A stretch of DNA of 64,000 bases from Rubrimonas cliftonensis (lineage in GTDB: Bacteria; Pseudomonadota; Alphaproteobacteria; Rhodobacterales; Rhodobacteraceae): positions 1 through 64,000 of the forward strand of contig NZ_FNQM01000009.1 in assembly GCF_900107585.1 (NCBI RefSeq), written 5' to 3'. Shown piece after piece: positions 24,641 through 32,827 of the stretch. The notes under the pieces were generated by a model. The model was not told the DNA's origin. It searched no databases and saw only the letters and a list, made by a program, of their open reading frames with translations. The translations under genes and the position numbers were made by a program. How positions within the stretch are numbered: position 1 is the first letter of the stretch; each line of letters begins with the position of its first letter.

Positions 24641-25308
24641 AGATCAACGCGGATTTCACGCAGCGCGCCAGCGCGCACGCCGCCACGACGCCCTGGGCGG
24701 CGTCGCCCATGGCCGGCGTCGAGCGCCGCATGCTCGACAGGGTGGGCGAGGAGGTCGCGCGCGCCACCACCATCGTGCGCTTCGCGCCGAACAGCAGCTT
24801 TTCGGCCCACACCCATGGCGGCGGCGAGGAGTATCTCGTTCTGGAGGGCGTGTTCCAGGACGAGGACGGCGACTTCCCGGTTGGCAGCTATGTGCGCAAT
24901 CCGCCGACGTCGCGGCACACGCCGAGCGCGGCCGAGGGCTGCACGATCTTCGTCAAGCTCTGCCAGTTCGACCCCGACGACCGCTGCGCCGTGCGCATCG
25001 AGAGTGCGGCGCAGACCCCGGCGCCGGCCGAGGGCCGGCGGGGCGTCGGCGTCATCCCGCTGCATCGGGACGCGCGCGAGGACGTCCGGATCGAGACCTG
25101 GGCGCCGGGCGCGCGCGTCGCGCTCGACGCGCCGGGCGGGCTCGAGGCGCTGACGATTTCGGGCGGATTCTCCGAGAGCGGCGAGGCCTTCGCAGCGCAG
25201 TCGTGGCTCCGGCTGCCGCCTGGCGGGCGGCTGGACGCCGTGGCCGGACCCGAGGGCGCGCGCGTCTGGATCAAGACCGGCCACCTCAAGGATCTGGCGG
25301 CGGCCTGA
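24637..25308 (+). CDS. ChrR-like double-cupin protein closing the mrp operon
   Basis: A 223-residue soluble protein with two cupin modules. The first (about residues 50-110) carries the metal-binding pattern HTHGGGEEYLVLEG...FPVGSYVRNPPTSRH seen in the cupin of the anti-sigma factor ChrR; the second (about 125-220) is degenerate. It lacks the N-terminal zinc-binding anti-sigma domain of true ChrR, and no ECF sigma gene is nearby. Such stand-alone ChrR-like cupins are often annotated as acetylacetone-cleaving or unknown enzymes. The ATGA overlap with mrpG implies co-expression with the Na+/H+ antiporter, so a role in salt or oxidative stress is possible. The reaction is unknown. Confidence 0.82.
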   Translation: MKINADFTQRASAHAATTPWAASPMAGVERRMLDRVGEEVARATTIVRFAPNSSFSAHTHGGGEEYLVLEGVFQDEDGDFPVGSYVRNPPTSRHTPSAAEGCTIFVKLCQFDPDDRCAVRIESAAQTPAPAEGRRGVGVIPLHRDAREDVRIETWAPGARVALDAPGGLEALTISGGFSESGEAFAAQSWLRLPPGGRLDAVAGPEGARVWIKTGHLKDLAAA

Positions 25309-25412
25309 GCGCCGCACGCCGCGTTCGGACGTCGAGCGGGCCGGCGCGGCCTCGAGAGGTTCGCGAGCCGACCGGATCAGTCGACGGCGAGCAAACCGCG
25401 AGAGGCCGACTG

Positions 25413-25441
25413 CCTGGCCCGGTGGACGCGACGCGGCCAGG
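25413..25441. terminator. Inverted repeat between convergent cupin and kinase genes
   Basis: CCTGGCC (25413-25419) and GGCCAGG (25435-25441) form a seven-base stem with a 15-base loop just before the histidine-kinase stop at 25451, in the 142-base gap between two converging genes. No T-run is present; a bidirectional rho-dependent end is possible. I see no gene in this gap. Confidence 0.3.
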
Positions 25442-25450
25442 TCCGCCGCT

Positions 25451-28225
25451 CTAGACGCCGGAGGCGCCGGCCTGCTCCGGCTCCGCAGGCTCGGCGCCGG
25501 CGGCCTGGCCGGCCTGATACAGGCTGATCCACCGTTCGAGCTTCTCGGCGAGCTTGTCCACCTTCACCGGGCGCCCGAGATAGTCGGTCATCCCGACGGC
25601 CGCGCCGCGCTCGCGGTCGCCCATCCGTCCCTCTGCGACGAGGCCGATCACCGGGGTCTCCGGCAGCTTCATCTCGCGTTCGTGCGACCGTATCGAGCGC
25701 GTCGCCTCGACGCCGGACATCACCGGCAGATCGAGCGCGATCAGCACCACGCGCGGCTGCTGCTCGCGGAACAGCCTCACCGCCTCGTAGCCGTTCGGCG
25801 CCACGCAGCAGTCGTAGCCCGCCTTGCGCAGATATCCCGTGAGCACGATGCGGTTCACCTCGTTGTCGTCCGCCAGCAGCACCATCGGTCCGTGGCCGCC
25901 TGCGGCGCCGGCTTCCGGCGCCTGGCCCTCTCGGGCGGCCGGGCGGCCGCCCGGCGCGCCGGCGACGAGCAGGCCGTCCTTCCGCAGAAAGAATCCCGCC
26001 TCGCTGAGAGCGCTCTCCGCCGAATCGGCCAGTTCGATCATGGTGGCGTGGCGCGGCGCAAGCAGCGCGCAGGGGTTGGCTGTCGCGGCTTCGACGTCGC
26101 CGCCCAGCGTGACGGAGGCGATCGGCCGCGCAAGGTCGGGCTCGGTCAGCAGGTCGCGCAGTCCGCTTTCCTCCTCGTCGGGCAGGGGACCGGCGCGCAC
26201 CACGAGATCGGCGCGGCCAGCCCCGGCGAGCAGCGCCACGGCCTCGTCCGCCGTCGCGACCGATGCGACCGCGGCGCCGGCGTGGGTGAGCTGTTCGCCG
26301 AGCGCCGCGCGCCAGGCGGGGTCCTGCGCGACGACGAGCGCGCGGGCGCCCTGGAGATTGGCGGGGCCCGGCTCCTCGGGCAGGAGCGGCGCCGAGAACG
26401 CGAAGGTGAACGCCGCGCCCTCGCCCGGCGCGCTTTCGAGGGTGAGCTCTCCGCCAAGCGCTTCGGCGAGCTTGCGGCCCAGCGCGAGGCCGAGGCCGGC
26501 GCCGCCCTGGGGCCGGCTCGCCGATCCGTCGCCCTGCCGGAAGCTCTCGAAGATGCTCTGGTGCGCGTCGATCGCGACGCCGGGGCCGGTGTCCCGCACG
26601 ACGATGGACACCCGCGCGTCCTCCCCGTCGACATCCGCCTCGGCGGAGACCTCGACGCGGCCCTGCTCGGTGAACTTGGCGGCGTTGTCGGCCAGGATGG
26701 TGACGATCTGCCGGAGCTTCTCGCTGTCGCTGCGGATCGGCGGGAGGCCCGGCTGGACGCGCGTGACCAGCGCGACGCCCTTCGCGTCGGCGGCCTCGGT
26801 GGCCGGGCCCACCGCGCTGCGCACGAGCTGGTCGAGGTCGACGGCCCCAGTGGCGAGGGGGTCCGCGCCGCTCTGCATCCGCGAGAAGTCGAGCACGTCG
26901 GTGACCATGCGCAGCATCGACTTGCCGCTCTCCTGAACGATGCTGACGAAGCGCCTCTGGGCGGTCGTCAACTCGGTGCCGGCCAGCACGGCGGCGCCGC
27001 CCAGCACCCCGTTGAGCGGCGTGCGGAGCTCGTGGCTCATCACCGCGAGGAATTCCTCGCGCGCCTTCTCGGCGGCGTCCGCCCGCATGTTGGCCGCCTT
27101 GAGCTGCTTCTCGGCCTCCTGCACGGGGGCGCCGTCGCGCACCATGCCCACAACCTTCTCGTCAGGCGGGACGCCCGCCCTGCGCGCCGAGACCAGCACC
27201 GGCGTCAGGCCGCCGTCATGGGTGCGCAGCTCCGTCACCTCGGACGCCGCGGCGGCGAAGGCGGCGGCGTCCTCGGCGGTGGGGATGCCGAGCATCGCAT
27301 AGGCGTCCTGCCCGAAGAGCGAGAACGCCGGCGCGCCCAGCAACGCGTGCAGGGCGGGGTTGGCGAGGACGATTCGGCCGCCTGGCTGGGCGACGAACAG
27401 GCCGTCCTCAAGGTTGTCGGCCACGGGCTGGGCGCGTTCGCGCTCGTCGGCGAGTTTTCCGGCGAGATCCTCGAGCGCGGTCGCGAGCTTCTCCAGTTCC
27501 GCGTCGCGAATGTCGACCTTAACTTCCCGGGCGCCGTCGCGCATCGCCTCCAGGGCGCCGACGGCGTTGTCGATGCTCTCCTGAAGCCGCCGGCCGACGA
27601 GCCATCCGACCCCCGCCGCCCCGAGTGCGATCAGGGCCAGCGCGAGGAGGCAGAGGACCAGCGCATTGATCCGGAAGCTTGTGCGGGCGTCGGAGAAATC
27701 CTCTTCGAGCCGCTCCTGCGCATCCTTGATCTGAGCGCGCCGCACCGTGACCTCGACGGCCCCGAGGCACGCCCCGCCGACGCAGACGGCGCGCCCGGAG
27801 GCGTAGCTGTCGTCGTCGCGCCACCGCTGGAGCGCATCTCCGGCGCCGAGGCCCCGCAGCGCCTCCGGCGCCGCGTTGGCGGTCCCGACGCGACCGCCGC
27901 CGCTGTCGGCCATCAGCCGGCCCTGATGGTCGAAGATGCGCACCCTCACGCCGGGCGCCATGCCGGCCCCGAGCGCGGCGACCCGCGAGAGCGCCTGCGC
28001 GTCGTAATCGAGAAGGCCCGTCGCCGACGTTTCGACGAGCGTCTCCAGCACGATCTCCGCGTCGCTGCGCAGCGTGTCCTCGATCGTGTGGTCGAACGCC
28101 CCGCGGAGGTCGTCGCTGATCGACTCCACCCGCCAGCCGAGCAGCGTCAGCGCCGCGACCACGGCCAGGGCCACGCATACCGCCGCGGTCGCCCCGAACT
28201 GGATCGAGAACCGGCGGCTCAGCAT
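25451..28225 (-). CDS. Hybrid sensor histidine kinase with degenerate receiver
   Basis: A 924-residue inner-membrane kinase. Membrane helices lie at about 10-30 and 187-209, enclosing a periplasmic sensor of about 155 residues; a HAMP-like linker follows to about 265, then a PAS-like region (266-370). The HisKA site is His398 in FLAVMSHELRTPLNG. The ATPase domain has N-box ADNAAKF (near 515), DTGPG (near 547) and GAGLGLALG (near 577). Two response-regulator-like domains follow. The one at about 626-740 lacks an Asp site. The one at 781-900 keeps the acidic pair (ADDNEVN) but has Ala830 where the phosphoacceptor Asp belongs, Val863 for the conserved Thr/Ser and Arg885 for the conserved Lys. 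Signal and partner are unknown; no cognate regulator gene lies next to it. Confidence 0.9.
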   Translation of the reverse strand: MLSRRFSIQFGATAAVCVALAVVAALTLLGWRVESISDDLRGAFDHTIEDTLRSDAEIVLETLVETSATGLLDYDAQALSRVAALGAGMAPGVRVRIFDHQGRLMADSGGGRVGTANAAPEALRGLGAGDALQRWRDDDSYASGRAVCVGGACLGAVEVTVRRAQIKDAQERLEEDFSDARTSFRINALVLCLLALALIALGAAGVGWLVGRRLQESIDNAVGALEAMRDGAREVKVDIRDAELEKLATALEDLAGKLADERERAQPVADNLEDGLFVAQPGGRIVLANPALHALLGAPAFSLFGQDAYAMLGIPTAEDAAAFAAAASEVTELRTHDGGLTPVLVSARRAGVPPDEKVVGMVRDGAPVQEAEKQLKAANMRADAAEKAREEFLAVMSHELRTPLNGVLGGAAVLAGTELTTAQRRFVSIVQESGKSMLRMVTDVLDFSRMQSGADPLATGAVDLDQLVRSAVGPATEAADAKGVALVTRVQPGLPPIRSDSEKLRQIVTILADNAAKFTEQGRVEVSAEADVDGEDARVSIVVRDTGPGVAIDAHQSIFESFRQGDGSASRPQGGAGLGLALGRKLAEALGGELTLESAPGEGAAFTFAFSAPLLPEEPGPANLQGARALVVAQDPAWRAALGEQLTHAGAAVASVATADEAVALLAGAGRADLVVRAGPLPDEEESGLRDLLTEPDLARPIASVTLGGDVEAATANPCALLAPRHATMIELADSAESALSEAGFFLRKDGLLVAGAPGGRPAAREGQAPEAGAAGGHGPMVLLADDNEVNRIVLTGYLRKAGYDCCVAPNGYEAVRLFREQQPRVVLIALDLPVMSGVEATRSIRSHEREMKLPETPVIGLVAEGRMGDRERGAAVGMTDYLGRPVKVDKLAEKLERWISLYQAGQAAGAEPAEPEQAGASGV

Positions 28226-28443
28226 GGTCGACCGCCTGCCGCGCCGTTCGCCGCGGCGCGCTGCGGCGCGTCTGATGGGTCTTCAGCGTGGCGCATTCTT
28301 CGCCTCTGCCAGAGTCTGTCGCCCTCCTGATGCGTTATTTTGGTTGCCGGAGCGTTAGCCGAGACGCGCGCCCCGGCGCTGACGCTTGCGTGAGATCGGG
28401 GCTCTTTCCCGAGAACCGGCGCTGTTCCCGCCGCATTGCGCCG

Positions 28444-28449
28444 TATAAT
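28444..28449 (+). promoter_or_regulatory. Perfect -10 hexamer upstream of the OpgC-like gene
   Basis: TATAAT at 28444-28449 matches the sigma-70 -10 consensus exactly, rare in this GC-rich DNA, although the -35 position (around 28421) is poor. It overlaps the first in-frame ATG at 28448, so a transcript starting near 28456 would not contain that ATG. Confidence 0.4.
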
Positions 28450-30091
28450 GACCCCGATCGCCCACTGCGGGCGACGACAGACAGGCCGGCGCCGCCCGGA
28501 GGCGGCGAAAGACAGGGAGGAGCGCGCCATAGCCGACCACGCGATCCGACGCCGGGAGCGAGACCCGCGCCTCGACTTCTTCCGGGGCGCGGCGATGCTG
28601 ATCATCCTGTTCGCGCATATCCCGGTGAACGGCTGGACGATGTGGATCCCCGCGCGGTTCGGCTTTTCCGACGCGACGGAGATCTTCGTGTTCTGCTCGG
28701 GCCTCGCCTCGGCGCTGGCCTTTGGGACGACCTTCGCGACGCGCGGATGGCCGCTCGGGGCGGCGCGGATCGTGCACCGCGTCTGGCAGGTCTACTGGGC
28801 GCATGTCGGGGTGTTCCTCGTCACGGCGGCGCTGCTCGTGGCGATCGCCCGCAGCGGGGTGGGGGTCGACGATGTGAACTATCTGCATCGCCCGCTCATC
28901 ACGCCGTTTCTCGACCGCACGGGGGAGGCGCTGCTCGGCCTGCTGACGCTGAGCTACGTCCCGGGTCTGTTCGACATCCTGCCCATGTATCTCGTGATCC
29001 TCGCGATGATCCCCGTGGTGATGCTGCTCCGGTCGTTCGGGGGCGGCGCGGCCGTCGCGGCGTTCGTGCTTGTCGTCTGGCTCGCCGCCAACCTCGCCGG
29101 CTGGGCGCGCATGGCGGAGGAGATCGTGGCGGCGGGCGGCGCGCTCGGCCCGCTGGGCTCTCTCGCCGCGGCGGCGGGCGAGCGCTTCGCGTGGATGAAC
29201 TTCCCGGCGACGCCGTGGGGCTCGACGATCTGGTATTTCAACCCGTTCGGCTGGCAGATCGTGTTCTTCGCCGGCTTCGCCTTCGGCATGGGCTGGCTGG
29301 CCCCGCCGCCCCGCTCGGCGGCGCTGCGGTGCGGCGCGTGGACTGTCCTGCTGCTCAGCGTCCCGCTCGGCTGGTTCCGCATCCATCAGGGTTTCTGGCT
29401 GCCGGCGGACTGGGCGCTCACCCAGGCCGTGGCGGGGCTGCGCGACGCGATCGAGCCGCTGTGGTGGAAGACATGGTCAGGCGCCCTGCGGGTCGTCCAT
29501 TTCCTTGCGCTGGCCTATGTCGCGTGGTCGCTGGTTGGCGAGAAGGGCGCGCGGCTCTCGGCCCCGCTGCCGCTGCCACAGCCCGAAGGCGCGACGCGGC
29601 TGCGCCTCGGCCTCGCCGCAGCGGCCCTCGCCGCGGCGCTCGCGCCCTACGGCCTCGCCGCGGAGATCAAGTCGGTCGCCCCGGCGCTCGACGCCTGGGC
29701 GCTGCGCAACCTGCCGCTCGCGCCGCCGGAGCTGACCGGATGGATGAGCCTCGCGCTCGCCGTATGCGTCGCGACCGCGCTCTGGTGCGCGGCGCCCGCG
29801 CGCGCCGCGGCGTGGCTCGCCCATGACGGCTGGTTCGCGCTGGTCTCGACGCTGCGCCGGGTGGGGTCGCAGTCGCTCGCCGTGTTCATGACGTCGATCC
29901 CGCTCTCGGTGCTGTGCGGCCTCGCGCTCGACCATCTGGGGCAGGGACTTGTCGCGTTGGCGCTGGTCAATCTCTGCGGCGTGGCGATTCTGGTCGCAAC
30001 GGCCTACCTTGTCGCATGGGTGAGGGATCAACCCTGGCGCAAACCCGCGCCCGCCCGTCAGAGCATCGCCGCGAGGGCACCCGCAGAATGA
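28448..30091 (+). CDS. OpgC-like membrane acyltransferase-family protein
   Basis: The product has about ten membrane helices and the N-terminal motif RERDPRLDFFRGAAMLIILFAHIP of the OpgC family. OpgC adds succinyl groups to periplasmic glucans (osmoregulated glucans) in other bacteria; no opgG/H genes are visible here, so the substrate is open. I give ATG 28448 (547 residues) as the conservative start, but it overlaps a TATAAT box and has no ribosome site. Homology begins only about 30 residues later, at an in-frame ATA at 28529 that has AGGGAGGAG six bases upstream. The true protein may therefore start with AUA and have about 520 residues. Its stop overlaps the next ATG (ATGA), starting a three-gene operon. 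Confidence 0.8.
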   Translation: MTPIAHCGRRQTGRRRPEAAKDREERAIADHAIRRRERDPRLDFFRGAAMLIILFAHIPVNGWTMWIPARFGFSDATEIFVFCSGLASALAFGTTFATRGWPLGAARIVHRVWQVYWAHVGVFLVTAALLVAIARSGVGVDDVNYLHRPLITPFLDRTGEALLGLLTLSYVPGLFDILPMYLVILAMIPVVMLLRSFGGGAAVAAFVLVVWLAANLAGWARMAEEIVAAGGALGPLGSLAAAAGERFAWMNFPATPWGSTIWYFNPFGWQIVFFAGFAFGMGWLAPPPRSAALRCGAWTVLLLSVPLGWFRIHQGFWLPADWALTQAVAGLRDAIEPLWWKTWSGALRVVHFLALAYVAWSLVGEKGARLSAPLPLPQPEGATRLRLGLAAAALAAALAPYGLAAEIKSVAPALDAWALRNLPLAPPELTGWMSLALAVCVATALWCAAPARAAAWLAHDGWFALVSTLRRVGSQSLAVFMTSIPLSVLCGLALDHLGQGLVALALVNLCGVAILVATAYLVAWVRDQPWRKPAPARQSIAARAPAE

Positions 30092-30795
30092 GCGCCAAAC
30101 CCTACTCCGCAAACGCCGCCCTGCGCGTCGCCGACCTCGCGGCGGGCGAGCCGGTCGTGATCGCCCAACTCGGGCAGACGCTGGACGGCCGCATCGCCAC
30201 CGTCACCGGGGCCTCGAAGTACATCTCCGGGGCCGAGGCCCTGAAGCATCTCCACCGGCTGCGCGCCTCGGTGGACGCGGTCGTGGTGGGGGTGGGCACG
30301 GTGGCGGCGGACGACCCGCAGCTCACCGTGCGGCTCGTCGACGGGCGCAACCCCACGCGGGTCGTGCTCGACCCGTCGGGCAGGGCGCCGGCCGGCGCGC
30401 GCATGTTCAACGACGAAGCCGGCCGCGCCCTCGTCATCTGCTCGCCCGACGCCGCGCCGCAGGCCGAGGCGGACCTGCTGCGGCTACCCTGCGACGGCGC
30501 GGGGCGGTTCACGCCCCAGCAGGTCGTCACGGCGCTGGCCGAGCGGGGCTGTCGGCGCATCCTCGTGGAGGGCGGCGCGGAGACGCTGGGCTGCTTCCTC
30601 GACGCCGGCCGCATCGACGTGCTGCACCTGCTGGTCGCGCCGATGATCCTCGGCTCGGGCAAGTCCGGGCTGACGCTGCGCCCGATCTCGCGCCTCGACG
30701 ACGCCCTGCGCCCGCGCACCGAGGTGCATGTCTTCGACGATGGCGACGTGCTCTTCACCTGCGACATGAGACCGTGCATGGAGGCCGCCGAATGA
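30088..30795 (+). CDS. RibD C-terminal domain reductase-like protein
   Basis: A 235-residue cytoplasmic protein of the RibD_C/dihydrofolate-reductase-like fold. Typical segments are QLGQTLDGRIATVTGASKYISG near the start, VDAVVVGVGTVAADDPQLTVR in the middle and ILVEGGAETLGCFLDAGRID towards the end. In riboflavin synthesis this domain reduces the 5-amino-6-ribosylamino-uracil phosphate with NADPH. Here the N-terminal deaminase domain of RibD is absent and no rib genes are adjacent, so a different pteridine- or pyrimidine-like substrate is equally possible. The ATG overlaps the OpgC-like stop, and its own stop overlaps the cytochrome b561 start. Confidence 0.85.
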   Translation: MSAKPYSANAALRVADLAAGEPVVIAQLGQTLDGRIATVTGASKYISGAEALKHLHRLRASVDAVVVGVGTVAADDPQLTVRLVDGRNPTRVVLDPSGRAPAGARMFNDEAGRALVICSPDAAPQAEADLLRLPCDGAGRFTPQQVVTALAERGCRRILVEGGAETLGCFLDAGRIDVLHLLVAPMILGSGKSGLTLRPISRLDDALRPRTEVHVFDDGDVLFTCDMRPCMEAAE

Positions 30796-31406
30796 GCCAA
30801 GCGCCGACGCCGCAAGACGCCGCCCCCCATCGCCCCGCTCATCACCCCGCCCGCCGCGCGCTGCACTGGATCGTTGCGGCGCTGGTGATCGCGACGCTGC
30901 CGCTGGGCTTCGTCTTCACCGATTTCGACAACAAGCCATGGACCGAGGCGACCTTCGGCGCCGGCGCCTTCGACGCGCTCTATGATCTGCACAAGAGCAT
31001 CGGCCTGCTCGTGCTGGCGCTGATGCTGGTCAGGCTCTGGGCATGGCGGCGCTGGGCCAGCCCGCCCTACGCGACGCCCCTGCCGCCGCAGGCCGAGAAG
31101 GCCGCGCGGTTCAGCCACGCGGCCTTCTACGCGCTGCTGATCGGCGCGGCGCTGCTGGGCTGGGCGGGCGTCTCGGCCTATCCGGCGCCGCTGCCGGTGT
31201 TCGGTCTGTTCGAGGCGCCGAAGATCGTCGCGCCAGACCGCGCGCTCTCGGGCCGGCTGCTCGGCGCCCACGCGCTCTTCACCTTCGCCATCGCGGCGCT
31301 CGTGGCCGTGCATGTCGGCGCGGCGCTCTGGCACCGCCAGGCGCGGCGCGACGGGGTGTTCGAGCGCATGGCGCCGGGGGCTCGGCGCGGCGCTTCGCAG
31401 GATTGA
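30792..31406 (+). CDS. Cytochrome b561-family membrane protein
   Basis: A 204-residue protein with four membrane helices (about 28-48, 74-94, 115-137, 155-177). His residues typical of bacterial b561 haem ligation are present: RRALHWIVAAL near 25, YDLHKSIGLLVL near 70, LLGAHALF near 160 and VAVHVGAALWHRQ near 176. These proteins shuttle electrons between quinol and periplasmic or membrane acceptors. ATG 30792 overlaps the stop of the RibD-like gene (ATGA). The short Arg-rich C-terminus is cytoplasmic. Donor and acceptor are unknown; 51 bases separate it from the converging purD. Confidence 0.88.
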   Translation: MSQAPTPQDAAPHRPAHHPARRALHWIVAALVIATLPLGFVFTDFDNKPWTEATFGAGAFDALYDLHKSIGLLVLALMLVRLWAWRRWASPPYATPLPPQAEKAARFSHAAFYALLIGAALLGWAGVSAYPAPLPVFGLFEAPKIVAPDRALSGRLLGAHALFTFAIAALVAVHVGAALWHRQARRDGVFERMAPGARRGASQD

Positions 31407-31457
31407 GGGCCTCTCCCGGCCCAGCGCCAACCGGCGGCGCGCCCGCCGGGCCCGCGC

Positions 31458-32726
31458 CTACTGGCCGAGCGCGCGCCAGCCGATGTCGCGCCGCGCGAAG
31501 CCGCCGGGCCAGTCGATGCGGTCCAGCGCGGCGTAGGCGCGGCGGCGGGCCTCCGCCACCGTCCCGCCCTCGGCGCAGACGCTGAGCACCCTGCCGCCGT
31601 CGGACAGCCAGCGGCCGTCCTCGACGCGGGTGCCGGCGTGGAACACCGTGGCGCCGGCGGCCTCGGCGTCGGACAGCCCGTCGATGGCCTCGCCGCGGGC
31701 GCAGGCGCCCGGATAGCCCCGCGCCGCCATCACCACCGCCACCACCGCCGCGTCGCGCCATGCCGGCCGCGGCGCCTCGTCGAGCCGCCCGGTCGCCGCC
31801 GCCAGCAGCAACGGCAGCAGGTCGCTCTCCAGTCGCAGCATCAGCACCTGCGCCTCGGGGTCGCCGAAGCGGGCGTTGAACTCCACCAGCCGGGGCGCGC
31901 CGTCCTTGATCATCAGGCCGGCGTAGAGCACCCCGCGATAGGGCGCGCCGCGCCGGGCCATCTCCGCCAGCGTCGGGCGCACGATGGTCTCCATCGCGCG
32001 CAGGGCGACGGCGGGCGTCAGCACCGGCGCCGGCGCATAGGCGCCCATGCCGCCGGTGTTGGGGCCCTTGTCGCCGTCGAAGGCGCGCTTGTGGTCTTGC
32101 GCGGCGCCGAACGCGATCGCGCGTCTGCCGTCGCAGAGCGCGAAGAGGCTCGCCTCCTCGCCGGCCATGAACTCCTCGACCACTGCGGTCGCGCCCGGCT
32201 CGGCGAAGATGTCGCGCAGGGCGCCGGCGGCCTCGTCCTCGGTGGCGGCGACGGTGACGCCCTTGCCCGCGGCCAGCCCGTCCGCCTTCACGACGATCGG
32301 CGCGCCCTGGGTGGCGACGAAGGCGAGCGCGGGCTCCAGCGCGTCGAAGCGCCGCCACGCGGCGGTGGGGGCGCCGCAGGCGTCCGCAATCTCCTTGGCG
32401 AAGCTCTTGGAGCTCTCCAGCCGCGCCGCCGCGGCCGAGGGCCCGAAGACGGCGACGCCGGAGGCCGACAGCGCATCCGCCACGCCCGCCGCCAGCGGCG
32501 CCTCGGGGCCGACCACGACGAGGTCGACGCCCTGCTCCCGCGCGAACAGCGCCACCGCGGCGGGGTTGCACGGGTCGAGCGCGACGCAGTCGCCCAGCGT
32601 CGCCATGCCGGCCGAACCTGGCGCGATCCAGAGCCTTCGCAGCAGCGGCGAGCGCGCGATCTTCCAGGCCAGCGCATGCTCGCGCCCCCCCGAGCCCAGA
32701 AGCAGAACGTTCATCGGCGTCGTCAT
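31458..32726 (-). CDS. purD: Phosphoribosylamine-glycine ligase
   Basis: A 422-residue ATP-grasp enzyme that joins glycine to 5-phosphoribosylamine in purine synthesis. Key regions are LLLGSGGREHALAWK at the N-terminus, VVKADGLAAGKGVTVA in the ATP-grasp fold, the family signature RFGDPEAQ, and QDHKRAFDGDKGPNTGGMGAY. It is complete. Start choice between ATG 32726 and the in-frame ATG 32714 (MNVLLLGSGG) is open; the latter fits most PurD proteins. It is divergent from xseA, with 101 bases between. Confidence 0.95.
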   Translation of the reverse strand: MTTPMNVLLLGSGGREHALAWKIARSPLLRRLWIAPGSAGMATLGDCVALDPCNPAAVALFAREQGVDLVVVGPEAPLAAGVADALSASGVAVFGPSAAAARLESSKSFAKEIADACGAPTAAWRRFDALEPALAFVATQGAPIVVKADGLAAGKGVTVAATEDEAAGALRDIFAEPGATAVVEEFMAGEEASLFALCDGRRAIAFGAAQDHKRAFDGDKGPNTGGMGAYAPAPVLTPAVALRAMETIVRPTLAEMARRGAPYRGVLYAGLMIKDGAPRLVEFNARFGDPEAQVLMLRLESDLLPLLLAAATGRLDEAPRPAWRDAAVVAVVMAARGYPGACARGEAIDGLSDAEAAGATVFHAGTRVEDGRWLSDGGRVLSVCAEGGTVAEARRRAYAALDRIDWPGGFARRDIGWRALGQ

Positions 32727-32827
32727 CGGTCGTTCCGCTGTCCGGGAGGCGCCTCGACGCCGGTTGCCGGCGTCTTTAGGCTGGCTGGCGCGGCGGGATC
32801 AAGGCGTCGGAAGGGCTGAGGCCGCAG

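Noticed and set aside
25682-28330. 882-codon + strand frame opposite the hybrid kinase
   Set aside because: Arg/His/Gly-rich shadow; the kinase frame has all catalytic motifs.
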